Shown: positions 33,525 through 42,855 of the stretch, piece by piece
How the letters are laid out: each line of letters opens with the position of its first letter
Position numbering within the stretch: position 1 is the stretch's first letter
NCBI RefSeq assembly: GCF_019823065.1
Contig: NZ_CP081966.1
Span: 4,929,501 to 4,993,500 of the forward strand
DNA: 64,000 nt
Direction: 5' to 3'
DNA from: Pseudomonas mosselii
GTDB taxonomy: Bacteria; Pseudomonadota; Gammaproteobacteria; Pseudomonadales; Pseudomonadaceae
Made by a program: the position numbers and the translations under genes
The notes under the pieces: model-generated
Told to the model about the DNA's origin: nothing
The model's database searches: none
What the model saw: the letters and a program-made list of their open reading frames with translations, nothing else

Positions 33525-34421
33525 TCATCCACGTGGATGGTGTTCGGCGTGCAACTGCTGCAGCCGGGCCTTGGCCACATGGGTGTAGATCTGCGTGGTG
33601 GACAGGTCGCTGTGGCCCAGCAGCATCTGCACCACGCGCAGGTCGGCGCCATGGTTGAGCAGGTGCGTGGCAAAGGCGTGGCGCAGCGTGTGCGGCGACA
33701 GCGGCTTGTCGATGCCGGCCACCCGCGCCTGGTGCTTGATACGGTGCCAGAAAGTCTGGCGGGTCATCTGCTCGCCGCGCTGGCTGGGGAACAGCACGTC
33801 GCTGGGGCGCCCATTGAGCAGCTCGGCGCGGCCATCGCGCAGGTAGCGTTCGAGCCACACCACCGCCTCCTCGCCCATCGGCACCAGGCGCTCCTTGCTG
33901 CCCTTGCCCATCACCCGCAGCACGCCCTGGCGCAGGTTGACCTGGTCCAGGGTCAGGCTGACCAGCTCGGTCACCCGCAGGCCACAGGCATAAAGCACCT
34001 CGAGCATGGCGCGGTCGCGCTGGCCGATAGCCTCGCCGAGATCCGGCGCCTGCAACAGGGCCTCGACATCGGCCTCCGACAGCGACTTGGGCAGGGGCCG
34101 GCCCAGTTGCGGCATGTCCACCTGCAACGTCGGGTCGACAGCGACCAGCCGCTCGCGCAGCAGGTAACGGAAGAACCCGCGTACCCCGGAAAGAAAGCGC
34201 GCGGTCGAGCGCGGCTTGTAGCCCTGGTCGAAACGCCAGGCCAGGTGGTCGAGGATCAGCTCGCGCCCGGCATCAGGCAGTGCCACGCCGTGCTCCTGCA
34301 GCCAGCCATTGAACAGCGCCAGGTCGCTGCGATACGAAGCGCGGGTGTTGTCGGACAGCCCCTTCTCCAGCCAGAGGGCATCGAGGAACTGGTCGATCAG
34401 GGGGTGGTCCAGTGCAGGCAT
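33525..34421 (-). CDS. xerD: Site-specific tyrosine recombinase XerD
   Basis: The 298-residue recombinase works with XerC at dif to resolve chromosome dimers. The SAM-like N-terminal DNA-binding domain (about 5-90) and C-terminal catalytic domain show the active residues in order: Arg in YACGLRVTELVSL, Lys in GKGSKERLVP, and HTLRH, LLGH and the nucleophile Tyr in TTQIYTHV. The length and the xerD-dsbC-hom order fit the family. Confidence 0.97.
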   Translation of the reverse strand: MPALDHPLIDQFLDALWLEKGLSDNTRASYRSDLALFNGWLQEHGVALPDAGRELILDHLAWRFDQGYKPRSTARFLSGVRGFFRYLLRERLVAVDPTLQVDMPQLGRPLPKSLSEADVEALLQAPDLGEAIGQRDRAMLEVLYACGLRVTELVSLTLDQVNLRQGVLRVMGKGSKERLVPMGEEAVVWLERYLRDGRAELLNGRPSDVLFPSQRGEQMTRQTFWHRIKHQARVAGIDKPLSPHTLRHAFATHLLNHGADLRVVQMLLGHSDLSTTQIYTHVAKARLQQLHAEHHPRG

Positions 34422-34489
34422 GAAGACTCGGTGGCAAACGACGAAATGACGCTTAGTCTTTCATAACACGGCATGCAGAGGGAGCCCGC

Positions 34490-36310
34490 GTGAACGAACA
34501 GCAAATTCTTTTGAGTGTCGGCGGCATCGGCGCCGCCGCCCTGCTCTGCCAGTGGCTGGCCTGGCGCCTGAAACTGCCGGCGATCCTGTTCCTGTTGCTG
34601 TGCGGCATCCTCGCCGGGCCGGTGCTGGGCTGGCTGCAGCCGCAGGCGCTGTTCGGCCCGCTGCTGATGCCGCTTGTGTCGCTGGCGGTGGCGCTGATCC
34701 TGTTCGAAGGCAGCCTCACCCTGCACCTGTCGCAATGGCGCGAGATCGGCAGCGTGGTGCACCGCCTGGTCACCGTCGGCGCGCTGAGCACCTGGCTGGT
34801 GATCGCCCTGGCCACCCATTGGCTGCTGGGCTTCGACTGGCCCCTGGCGATCCTGTTCGGCACCCTGACCCTGGTCACCGGCCCCACGGTGATCGTGCCC
34901 ATGCTACGGGTGGTGCGGCCGAAGGCGGCGATCGCCAACATCCTGCGCTGGGAAGGCATTGTCATCGACCCGATCGGCGCGCTGCTGGCGGTGGTGGTCT
35001 ACAGCTTCATCATCGCCAGCGCCGCCGGCGAAGGCCTCAGCCACAGCCTGGCGACCTTCGCCGGGGTGATCTTCTGCGGCAGTGCGCTGGGGGTTGCCGG
35101 TGGCTGGCTGCTCGGGCAGGTCATGCGCGAACAGTGGTTGCCGGAATACCTGCACAACCTGGCCTCGCTGGCGGCGGTGCTGGGCATCTTCATCGCCGCC
35201 AACCAGATCGTCCACGAATCGGGGCTGCTGGCGGTCACGGTCATGGGCATGTGGCTGGCCAACATGCCCGGCGTGGACGTGCGGCAGATCCTGCATTTCA
35301 AGGAAAACCTCAGCGTGCTGCTGATCTCCGGCCTGTTCATCCTCCTGGCCGCGCGGCTCGACCTGCACGCGTTGCTGGCCCTGGGGCCGGCGGTACTGGG
35401 ACTGCTGCTGGTGATCCAGTTGCTGGCGCGACCGCTTAACGTGCTGCTGTCGACCCTGGGCTCGCCACTGAGCTGGCGGGAACGGGCATTGCTGGCCTGG
35501 ATCGCGCCACGAGGCATCGTGGCGGCGGCCGTATCGGCGATTTTCGCCATTCGCCTCGACCAGGCCGGGCACGAAGGCGCGCTGCTGCTGGTGCCACTGA
35601 CCTTCGCCGTGATCATCGGCACCGTGGTGCTGCAAAGCGCCACCGCCAGGCCCCTGGCGCGCCTGCTGAAGGTGGCGGAACCGGCGCCGAGCGGGTTTCT
35701 CGTGGTCGGCGCCAACCCGCCTGCGCGGGTCATCGCCAAGGCCCTGCAGCAACTGGGTTGCCGGGTGCTGCTGACCGACTCGAGCTGGGAGAACATCCGC
35801 GCCGCGCGCATGGACAACCTGCCGACCTACTTCGGCAACCCCGCCTCGCAGCACGCCGACGCCCACCTCGACCTGGTCGGCCTGGGCCATCTGCTGGGGC
35901 TGTCACCGGCGGGCGAGCTCAACGCCCTGGCCTGCGCGCGCTTTCGCCATGACTTTGGCCAGGCCCGATTGTTCGTGCTGGCCAGCGGTCTTGAAAAAAA
36001 GCGCAGTGACAAGCATCGGGCCAGCGAGGAACATCGCGGACAATTACTCGGGTCGAGCCCGATGACCTATGGGCAACTGGCCAAGCTGTTGCACCAGGGT
36101 GCCGAGCTGTACAGCACCACGTTGACCGAGGCCTTCGGCTGGGACGACTACCAGCACCTGCATGGCCCGCGGGCCACGCTGCTGTTCGCCCGGGACGGGC
36201 AAGGCTGGGTGCATGTGGCCAGCCCGGACAACCCTCTCAAGCCGCAGCCTGGGTGGACACTGGTGGCGCTGGTGGAGCCGGAACTGACCGAGCAGCCCGT
36301 AGCGCATTGA
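34490..36310 (+). CDS. CPA1-type sodium/proton antiporter
   Basis: The 606-residue protein has an N-terminal domain of about 12 membrane helices (residues about 5-400) of the NhaP/CPA1 class, including LTLVTGPTVIVPMLR and EGIVIDPIGALLAVVVYSF. A cytosolic C-terminal region of about 200 residues follows and begins with a TrkA-N-like Rossmann strand (GFLVVGANPPARVIAKALQQLG). It exchanges sodium or potassium for protons. The gene diverges from xerD. Confidence 0.9.
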   Translation: MNEQQILLSVGGIGAAALLCQWLAWRLKLPAILFLLLCGILAGPVLGWLQPQALFGPLLMPLVSLAVALILFEGSLTLHLSQWREIGSVVHRLVTVGALSTWLVIALATHWLLGFDWPLAILFGTLTLVTGPTVIVPMLRVVRPKAAIANILRWEGIVIDPIGALLAVVVYSFIIASAAGEGLSHSLATFAGVIFCGSALGVAGGWLLGQVMREQWLPEYLHNLASLAAVLGIFIAANQIVHESGLLAVTVMGMWLANMPGVDVRQILHFKENLSVLLISGLFILLAARLDLHALLALGPAVLGLLLVIQLLARPLNVLLSTLGSPLSWRERALLAWIAPRGIVAAAVSAIFAIRLDQAGHEGALLLVPLTFAVIIGTVVLQSATARPLARLLKVAEPAPSGFLVVGANPPARVIAKALQQLGCRVLLTDSSWENIRAARMDNLPTYFGNPASQHADAHLDLVGLGHLLGLSPAGELNALACARFRHDFGQARLFVLASGLEKKRSDKHRASEEHRGQLLGSSPMTYGQLAKLLHQGAELYSTTLTEAFGWDDYQHLHGPRATLLFARDGQGWVHVASPDNPLKPQPGWTLVALVEPELTEQPVAH

Positions 36311-36329
36311 CTTACGAATGGCCCGGCAA

Positions 36330-36737
36330 TCAGGCCAACGGCAGCACCGGCACCGGGCGCTTGTCCTCGTCGATGGCGACGAAGCTGAACACGCCATGGA
36401 TCGCCCGCTCCCGCCCGTCGAGGTACATGTTCTCGACGAACACATCCACCTGCACCTGCAGGCTGGTGTTGCCGACCTTGATCACCGTGCCCACCAGCTC
36501 AACGATCGAACCGGCCGGGATCGGGTGCTTGAAGTCGATACGATCGGTGGACACGGTCACCAGTGGCAGCCGGCAGAATCGGGTGGCGGCAATGAACGAC
36601 ACTTCGTCCATCCACGCCAGGGCGGTACCGCCGAACAAGGTGTTGTGGTGGTTGGTGGTGTTGGGGAACACCGCTTTGGTCACGCGGGTCACCGAAAACT
36701 CGGTGCGGCGCTGGATTTCCTGGTCTCGGGTGGTCAT
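36330..36737 (-). CDS. Acyl-CoA thioesterase, YciA-type hotdog fold
   Basis: The 135-residue hotdog protein has the YciA/BACH pattern: NHHNTLFGGTALAWMDEVSFIAATRF, VTVSTDRIDFKHPIPAGSIVEL and AIHGVFSFVAIDED. It hydrolyses acyl-CoAs. The gene is convergent with the antiporter gene and lies downstream of rplS on the same strand, separated from it by a strong terminator hairpin. Confidence 0.9.
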   Translation of the reverse strand: MTTRDQEIQRRTEFSVTRVTKAVFPNTTNHHNTLFGGTALAWMDEVSFIAATRFCRLPLVTVSTDRIDFKHPIPAGSIVELVGTVIKVGNTSLQVQVDVFVENMYLDGRERAIHGVFSFVAIDEDKRPVPVLPLA

Positions 36738-36772
36738 TTTCGGTCACATCGCAAGGGCGGGTTTCAGAAAAC

Positions 36773-36800
36773 AAAAAAGCAGCCCGAAGGCTGCTTTTTT
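36773..36800 (-). terminator. Terminator of the rpsP-rplS operon
   Basis: AAAAAAGCAGCC-CGAA-GGCTGCTTTTTT is a perfect stem with A and T runs on both sides, so it can end transcription in either direction. It lies about 37 bp after rplS. Confidence 0.93.
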
Positions 36801-36836
36801 CTCGCAAGGCGGCCTAGGCCGCCAGGCAAACTGTAC

Positions 36837-37187
36837 TCAGGACAGTTTTTCCTTGATGCGAGCGGCTTTGCCGGACAGGTCGCGCAGGTAGTACAGCTTG
36901 GCTTTACGCACGTCACCACGACGTTTCACGGCCAGGCTGTCGATCTGCGGGCTGTAGGTCTGGAAGGTACGCTCTACGCCAACGCCGCTGGAGATCTTGC
37001 GCACGGTGAAGGCGCTGTTCAGACCGCGGTTACGCTTGGCGATAACGACGCCTTCGAACGCTTGCAGACGCGAGCGGTCGCCTTCCTTCACTTTAACCTG
37101 GACGACAACGGTGTCGCCTGGTGCGAAGGTCGGGATCTCTTTGCTCATCTGCTCGGCTTCGAGCTGCTGGATGATCTTGTTGGTCAT
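36837..37187 (-). CDS. rplS: 50S ribosomal protein L19
   Basis: The 116-residue protein has the L19 signatures [35 protein letters not shown] and [27 protein letters not shown] across the C-terminal half. It is the last gene of the rpsP-rimM-trmD-rplS operon. Confidence 0.98.
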   Translation of the reverse strand: MTNKIIQQLEAEQMSKEIPTFAPGDTVVVQVKVKEGDRSRLQAFEGVVIAKRNRGLNSAFTVRKISSGVGVERTFQTYSPQIDSLAVKRRGDVRKAKLYYLRDLSGKAARIKEKLS

Positions 37188-37229
37188 GCTGTGCTCCTAA
37201 GATGGATACTTGATCCACCATCGATACGT

Positions 37230-37982
37230 TTAACTATCGTCCCGCTCGCGGATGTATTCCTCGAGCAGCTTCTTCTCTTCTCCAGAAAGCGAGCGACTTT
37301 CCAGAAGATCGGCGCGTCGTTCGAAGGTCCTACCAAGGGACTGCTTCATCCGCCAACGCCGGATATGTGCATGGTTGCCACTTAGCAACACGTCGGGAAC
37401 ACGCTGATCCGCATACACCTCGGGTCGGGTGTAGTGCGGGCAATCCAGCAGACCGTCGGTGAAAGAGTCTTCCTCCGCCGAGTCCACATGCCCTAAAGCT
37501 CCGGGCAGCAGCCGTGTAACCGCATCGATCAGTACCATGGCCGGCAGCTCGCCACCGGAAAGCACATAGTCGCCAATCGACCACTCCTCATCGACATGAG
37601 CCTCGATAAAGCGCTCGTCGATGCCTTCATAACGACCGGCGATCAGGATCAACGATTCCTGTTCGGCCAGGCCTTTGACCGCTTGCTGGGTCAGCTTGCG
37701 GCCTTGTGGCGAAAGGTAGATCACCTTTGCCGATGCTCCGGTCGCCTGCCTGGCGCTAACCAGGGCGTCTTCCAGAGGCTTGATCTTCATCACCATGCCC
37801 GGACCACCGCCAAACGGCCGATCGTCCACGGTGTGGTGGCGATCTGTGGTGTAGTCCCGCGGATTCCAGCAGGTCACTTGCAGCAACCCCTGTTTCACCG
37901 CGCGGCTGGTAATGCCGTACTCCGTGATGGCCGAGAACATCTCGGGGAACAACGTGATGACGTCTACGCGAAGGTTACCCAT
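37230..37982 (-). CDS. trmD: tRNA (guanine37-N1)-methyltransferase TrmD
   Basis: The 250-residue SPOUT methyltransferase forms m1G37 in tRNAs. Knot motifs are clear: [28 protein letters not shown] and [22 protein letters not shown]. It starts 3 bp after the rimM stop codon. Confidence 0.98.
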   Translation of the reverse strand: MGNLRVDVITLFPEMFSAITEYGITSRAVKQGLLQVTCWNPRDYTTDRHHTVDDRPFGGGPGMVMKIKPLEDALVSARQATGASAKVIYLSPQGRKLTQQAVKGLAEQESLILIAGRYEGIDERFIEAHVDEEWSIGDYVLSGGELPAMVLIDAVTRLLPGALGHVDSAEEDSFTDGLLDCPHYTRPEVYADQRVPDVLLSGNHAHIRRWRMKQSLGRTFERRADLLESRSLSGEEKKLLEEYIRERDDS

Positions 37983-37985
37983 CGT

Positions 37986-38522
37986 CTAGAAGTCCGCGTC
38001 CCACTCAACCCGCATTACGCCTGCTTCCAGGTCGATTGCCAGCACGCATTGCCCGGTATAGGGCAACAGACGCTCGCGATCATCCAGGCTGCCTGCGCAG
38101 GGTTTGACCACCATTACATCGTTCGCGCCGGTCTCCAACAGGTGATCGATCTTGCCGAACAGCTGTTCGTCCTGATTGATGACCTTCAGGCCCACCAACT
38201 GGTACCAGTAGTACTCGTCGGCTGCCAGGTTGGGTAAAAGGCTCCGCGGTATGCAGATTTCGTAACCGCTCAGAAGACGGGCTTCATCACGATCATCGAG
38301 GCCTTTGAGTTTTACGACCAGGCCCTTCTGGGAGCCACGACCGCTGACCAGCTCGACCTGTTTTACCTTGCCTTCGTGCTTGAGCGTCCAGCGCGGATAA
38401 TCCAACAGGTTTTCAATCGGATCGGTAAAGGAATACACCTTCACCTCGCCGCGAACGCCGTGAACCGAAAAAATCTTGCCAACGACGATGAGGTCGTCAG
38501 CCTTTTCTGGCGTCGCGTTCAT
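37986..38522 (-). CDS. rimM: 16S rRNA processing protein RimM
   Basis: The 178-residue 30S maturation factor that binds S19 has an N-terminal RimM domain (VVGKIFSVHGVRGEVKVYSFTD) and a C-terminal PRC-barrel domain (YYWYQLVGLKVINQD). It starts 5 bp after rpsP ends. Confidence 0.97.
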   Translation of the reverse strand: MNATPEKADDLIVVGKIFSVHGVRGEVKVYSFTDPIENLLDYPRWTLKHEGKVKQVELVSGRGSQKGLVVKLKGLDDRDEARLLSGYEICIPRSLLPNLAADEYYWYQLVGLKVINQDEQLFGKIDHLLETGANDVMVVKPCAGSLDDRERLLPYTGQCVLAIDLEAGVMRVEWDADF

Positions 38523-38527
38523 ACTGC

Positions 38528-38779
38528 TCAGGCTGCAGCCTTGGCAGCTTCCTTCAGCAGCTGAGCAACACGCTCAGACGGCTGTGCGCCCTGGCTCAGC
38601 CAGTAGGTGACGCGCTCTTGGTTGACCGACAGCTTGACTTCGGCGCCCGATGCGATCGGGTTGAAGAAGCCAACGCGCTCAACGAAACGGCCGTCACGGG
38701 CGTTACGCGAGTTGGTCACGGTCAGGTGGTAGAATGGGCGCTTTTTCGAGCCGCCACGGGCCAGACGAATGGTTACCAT
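38528..38779 (-). CDS. rpsP: 30S ribosomal protein S16
   Basis: The 83-residue protein begins [19 protein letters not shown] at 38779, the family start; the open frame extends 18 codons into the leader. It has [14 protein letters not shown] and a short Ala-rich tail. It is the first gene of the operon. Confidence 0.98.
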   Translation of the reverse strand: MVTIRLARGGSKKRPFYHLTVTNSRNARDGRFVERVGFFNPIASGAEVKLSVNQERVTYWLSQGAQPSERVAQLLKEAAKAAA

Positions 38780-38824
38780 GTGAACATCGTTCCTATAGTC
38801 GGTGCTGCAAAACTGAATGCCCAA

Positions 38825-38882
38825 TGGGCACACGGGTGCCCAAAAGGCCGCATATTCTCGGGGAATACACGGACATTTGCAA
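38825..38882 (-). promoter_or_regulatory. Candidate rpsP operon promoter and leader hairpin
   Basis: On the minus strand a TTGCAA hexamer (38877-38882) and an AGAATATG -10-like box (38851-38858) could form a sigma70 promoter, although the spacing is 18 bp and the match modest. A leader hairpin, TGGGCAC-CCGT-GTGCCCA at 38825-38842, follows before the S16 start. Ribosomal-protein operons are often controlled through such leaders. Confidence 0.35.
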
Positions 38883-39011
38883 ATGCCTTTTTCGGCAATG
38901 CCGGGGCCTGCCGATCAGTTCTGCCGGTTTGGGCCACCTCGCGGCGGCCATGATCCCGCCATAGCGGGGGTCTGGCAGACTTCCTCATATAAGGAAGCCC
39001 GCCGGATTCTT

Positions 39012-40388
39012 TTACAGTTTCGGCATGCCGCCACCCGGCAGCATCCCGCCAAGGCCACGCATCATCTTGGCCATGCCGCCCTTGGCGGAGAATTTCTTCA
39101 TCATCTTCTGCATCTGCTTGTGCTGCTTGATCAAGCGACCGATGTCCTGCACCTGGGTGCCGGAACCGAGGGCGATGCGGCGCTTGCGCGAACCGCTGAT
39201 CAGGTCGGGGTCGCGACGCTCGGCCGGCGTCATGGAGTTGATGATCGCCTCCATCTGCTTGAACTGCTTCTCGGCCGCGCCCTGGGCATTGCCCATCTGC
39301 GACAGGTTCACGCCACCGATGCTCGGCAGCTTGTCCATCAGGCCGCCGAGACCGCCCATGTTCTTCATCTGCTGCAGTTGGTCGCGGAAGTCCTCGAGAT
39401 CGAAGCCCTTGCCCTTCTTCAGCTTCTTGGCCAGCTTGTCGGCCTTGGCCTTGTCGATGTTCTGCTCGGCCTGCTCGATCAGGCTGAGCACATCGCCCAT
39501 GCCAAGGATGCGCGAGGCAATGCGATCAGGGTGGAACGGCTCCAGGGCCTCGGTTTTCTCGCCCATGCCGATGAACTTGATCGGCTTGCCGGTGATGGCG
39601 CGCACCGACAGCGCGGCACCGCCACGGGCGTCGCCGTCGACCTTGGTCAGCACCACGCCGGTCAGCGGCAGGGCGTCGCCGAAGGCCTTGGCGGTGTTGG
39701 CCGCGTCCTGGCCGGTCATGGCGTCGACCACGAACAGGGTCTCGATCGGCTTGACCGCAGCATGCAGGGCCTTGATCTCGTCCATCATGTCGGCGTCGAC
39801 ATGCAGGCGACCGGCGGTATCGACGATCACCACGTCGATGAACTTGAGCTTGGCCTCGCGGATCGCCGCCTCGGCGATGGCCACTGGCTTCTGGCTGATA
39901 TCGGACGGGAAGAAGGTCACCCCGATATCGTTAGCCAGGGTTTCGAGCTGCTTGATCGCCGCCGGACGGTAGACGTCGGCCGACACCACCATCACGCTCT
40001 TCTTCTTGCGCTCTTTCAGGTGACGCGCCAGCTTGCCGGCGGTGGTGGTCTTACCGGCACCTTGCAGACCGGCCATCAGCACCACGGCAGGCGGCGCGGC
40101 GTTGAGCGTCAGCTCTTCGTTGGCCGCGCCCATCAGGCTTTCCAGCTCGGCCTGGACGATCTTCACGAAGGCCTGGCCTGGCGTCAGGCTGCGCGACACC
40201 TCAGTGCCGACCGCGCGCTCCTTGACGCTGTTGACGAAATCCTTGACCACCGGCAGGGCGACGTCGGCCTCGAGCAGGGCCATGCGCACTTCGCGCAGCG
40301 TGTCCTTGATGTTGTCTTCGGTCAGCTTGGCCTTGCCGGTGACATGGCGTAGCGTCTGTGACAGGCGGTCGGTCAGGTTTTCGAACAT
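39012..40388 (-). CDS. ffh: Signal recognition particle protein Ffh
   Basis: The 458-residue SRP54 homologue starts at the ATG at 40388 (MFENLTDRLSQTL) with AAAGGAT upstream. It has an N domain, a GTPase G domain (GLQGAGKTTTAGKLA, VIVDTAGRLH, TKVDGDARGG) and a C-terminal Met-rich M domain (about 300-458, MMKKFSAKGGMAKMM and a GGGMPKL end) that binds signal peptides and 4.5S RNA. It is a single-gene unit after rpsP in the reverse orientation order. Confidence 0.98.
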   Translation of the reverse strand: MFENLTDRLSQTLRHVTGKAKLTEDNIKDTLREVRMALLEADVALPVVKDFVNSVKERAVGTEVSRSLTPGQAFVKIVQAELESLMGAANEELTLNAAPPAVVLMAGLQGAGKTTTAGKLARHLKERKKKSVMVVSADVYRPAAIKQLETLANDIGVTFFPSDISQKPVAIAEAAIREAKLKFIDVVIVDTAGRLHVDADMMDEIKALHAAVKPIETLFVVDAMTGQDAANTAKAFGDALPLTGVVLTKVDGDARGGAALSVRAITGKPIKFIGMGEKTEALEPFHPDRIASRILGMGDVLSLIEQAEQNIDKAKADKLAKKLKKGKGFDLEDFRDQLQQMKNMGGLGGLMDKLPSIGGVNLSQMGNAQGAAEKQFKQMEAIINSMTPAERRDPDLISGSRKRRIALGSGTQVQDIGRLIKQHKQMQKMMKKFSAKGGMAKMMRGLGGMLPGGGMPKL

Positions 40389-40606
40389 GGTGATCCTTTC
40401 AGGCCCAGTGAAGCCGAGGTTTTTCAGATGCCCAGGTGAACATGTACACGCGCCGGGCAGAGCAAGGCGGCGATTATAGCGGAGACTGCTTCCTACGCAC
40501 ACCTCGCTCGGGACCACCGGCTAGCCCCACGATTGACACGCAGTCTTCCTTGCCCACCGCGATCTATGCCAAACTCCGTCCCTTTAGGGCTTGCCTGCCA
40601 GGACTT

Positions 40607-41416
40607 ATGTTCTCTTCACCCAGCCTCATCCCCAATCTGCTCGCTGCCTTCCTCTATCTGGCCGCGTCCGTCTACCAGGCCACCGGGCTGGCCCGTGGCG
40701 CCCGCGCCGACAAACGGCTGCTGGGCCTGCTCGGCACGTTGGCGGTGGTCGCCCAGGGCGGCGCCCTGTTCTTCCAGCTGATCACGCCCCTGGGCCTGAG
40801 CCTGGACTTCTTCAGCGCCGCCAGCCTGATCGCCGTGGCGGTGATCGGCCTGACCCTGCTCGCCTGCCTGAGCATCCCAGTGGAGAACCTGCTGGTGCTG
40901 CTGTTCCCGCTTGGCGCGGTGACCGCGCTGCTGGCCCAGTTCGCCCCGCCCGGCACGGTGCCGCTGATCAACGAAGAGCCCGGCATTCTCGCGCACATCC
41001 TGCTGTCGATCCTGGCCTACGGTCTGTTCACCATCGCCGTGTTCCAGGCCCTGCTGCTGTTGCTGCAGGACCACCAGCTCAAACACAAGCATCCGTCCGG
41101 GCTGATCCGCAACTTCCCGCCGCTGCAGACCATGGAAAGCCTGCTGTTCGGCTTCCTCTGGGCCGGCTGGGTGCTGCTGTCGCTGTCGCTGATCTCCGGC
41201 TGGCTGTTCCTCGACAACCTGTTCGCCCAGCATCTGGTGCACAAGACCCTGCTGGCCTGCGTGGCCTGGATCGTGTTCAGCGTGCTGCTGTGGGGCCGTA
41301 CCCGCCTCGGCTGGCGCGGGCACAAGGCTATCCGCTGGACCCTGGCCGGCTTCTGCCTGCTGATGCTGGCCTATTTCGGCAGCAAGCTGGTCCGCGAATT
41401 CATCCTGCATATCTGA
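40607..41416 (+). CDS. ypjD: YpjD/CcsA-like cytochrome c assembly membrane protein
   Basis: The 269-residue protein has about eight membrane helices. The tryptophan-containing region (GFLWAGWVLLSLSLISGWLF) and AHILLSILAYGLFTIAVFQALLL resemble CcsA/CcmC-type haem handling proteins. The start is the ATG at 40607 (MFSSPSLIPNLL), preceded by CAGGA. Its true role in Pseudomonas is not established by the sequence. It is 9 bp upstream of the CNNM/CorC gene, forming an operon diverging from ffh. Confidence 0.88.
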   Translation: MFSSPSLIPNLLAAFLYLAASVYQATGLARGARADKRLLGLLGTLAVVAQGGALFFQLITPLGLSLDFFSAASLIAVAVIGLTLLACLSIPVENLLVLLFPLGAVTALLAQFAPPGTVPLINEEPGILAHILLSILAYGLFTIAVFQALLLLLQDHQLKHKHPSGLIRNFPPLQTMESLLFGFLWAGWVLLSLSLISGWLFLDNLFAQHLVHKTLLACVAWIVFSVLLWGRTRLGWRGHKAIRWTLAGFCLLMLAYFGSKLVREFILHI

Positions 41417-41425
41417 CGGTCGCCC

Positions 41426-42613
41426 ATGGACACCCTGCCGTACGCCCCGCTGCTCGGCATCATCGCACTGGCGCTGCTGTGGTCGGCGTTGTTCACCGCG
41501 GTCGACAGCGCCCGCCAGCAAGCCACTGGCCAGGGCGACGCCACTCTCCCCGCGCAGGGCCTGGTGCTCGGCGCCAGCCTCGGCAAGTTGCTGGTGCTGG
41601 GCCTGGCCTGCCTGATCGGCCAGCGCTACGACGGTGAGCACGGTTTCTGGCTGGCGGGCCTCGGGGCCGCCTTCACCCTGCTGGTGCTCGCCGACTACCT
41701 GCCACGCCGCCTGGCCCGCCGCGACCCGCAAGCCTTCCTGAGTCTGGGCGATAACCTGCTTAAATGGCCGCTGGCGCTGCTGCAGCCGCTGGGCTGCCTG
41801 CTCGACGGCTGCGCCAAGCAGATCCTGCGCCCGTTCCGCGCGCAACCCACGGCGGTGGCCCTGCATCCGCAAGCAGACGACGACTTCGACGAGGACGGCC
41901 CGACTGACAGCACCCGCCACGGCCTGCTCGAAGGCCTGCAGGCACTGGACAAGATCACCGTCAACGACATCCTCGTGCCACGAAACGAAGTCGACGGCAT
42001 CAACCTCGACGACCCCATCGAACGCATCATCGAGCAACTGATCGTCAGCCGTCACACCCGCCTGCCGGTCTACCACAACGACATCAACCAGGTCGAAGCG
42101 GTACTCAACACCAAGCTGATCAGCCACCTGCTGCCGCGAGCCGAGCTGACCCCTGAGAAACTCCAGGCGGCCTGTTACGAACCCTACTTCGTCCCCGAAA
42201 GCACCCCGCTGCAGATGCAGTTGCTGAACTTCCACAAGCAGCAGCGGCGCATGGGCGTGGTGGTGGACGAGTACGGCGAGGTGCTGGGCATCGTCACCCT
42301 GGAGGATATCCTCGAGGAGATCGTCGGCGAGTTCGAGGACGAGCAGAGCCTGGACAACCCTCACGTCCACCCCCAACCCGATGGCCGCTTCGTCATCGAG
42401 GGGACGGCCTCGCTGCGCGAGATCAACCGCACCCTTGGCTGGCACCTGCCCTGCGACGGCGGGCCGAAAACCCTCAACGGGCTGGTCACCGAGGCATTGG
42501 AAAGCATCCCGGCAAGCGCGGTATGTCTCAAAATTGGCAGATATCGGCTGGAAATCCTCGAAACCGAGGATAATTGCGCGAGCAAGGTACTGGTCTGGAC
42601 ACTGACTCGCTAG
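41426..42613 (+). CDS. CNNM/CorC-family transporter with CBS domains
   Basis: The 395-residue protein has an N-terminal membrane domain of the DUF21 type (about 5-125), a CBS pair (about 170-300, DILVPRNEVDGINL, TRLPVYHNDINQVEAVL, RRMGVVVDEYGEVLGIVTLEDILEEIVGEF) and a C-terminal CorC_HlyC domain (about 325-390). The family moves or regulates Mg2+ and related divalent cations. Confidence 0.92.
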   Translation: MDTLPYAPLLGIIALALLWSALFTAVDSARQQATGQGDATLPAQGLVLGASLGKLLVLGLACLIGQRYDGEHGFWLAGLGAAFTLLVLADYLPRRLARRDPQAFLSLGDNLLKWPLALLQPLGCLLDGCAKQILRPFRAQPTAVALHPQADDDFDEDGPTDSTRHGLLEGLQALDKITVNDILVPRNEVDGINLDDPIERIIEQLIVSRHTRLPVYHNDINQVEAVLNTKLISHLLPRAELTPEKLQAACYEPYFVPESTPLQMQLLNFHKQQRRMGVVVDEYGEVLGIVTLEDILEEIVGEFEDEQSLDNPHVHPQPDGRFVIEGTASLREINRTLGWHLPCDGGPKTLNGLVTEALESIPASAVCLKIGRYRLEILETEDNCASKVLVWTLTR

Positions 42614-42855
42614 CTATACTCGAAACACGCTTACCCAGCCCTGCCGTCCCGCCCGCTATCCGCACCCAGCGCCCGACGGCCAGTCCGCACCACTGACACG
42701 CCCCGCGGTCCTGCTTCAGCACCCCGAACAGCAACCGCTCACCGCCTATCCCCTGGGCTATCGTCAGTCGCGCGACCAACAACAATACGCTCCGGCTCCC
42801 GTGTGCCCGTCACATGGGCCGTGCCCCATGGAGCATGACTGTCAGGGACCTTCGC

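Noticed and set aside
40616..42445. 609-codon open frame on the minus strand across the YpjD-like and CNNM genes
   Set aside because: The plus-strand genes are recognisable families; the frame is Gln/Ala/Asp-rich shadow sequence.
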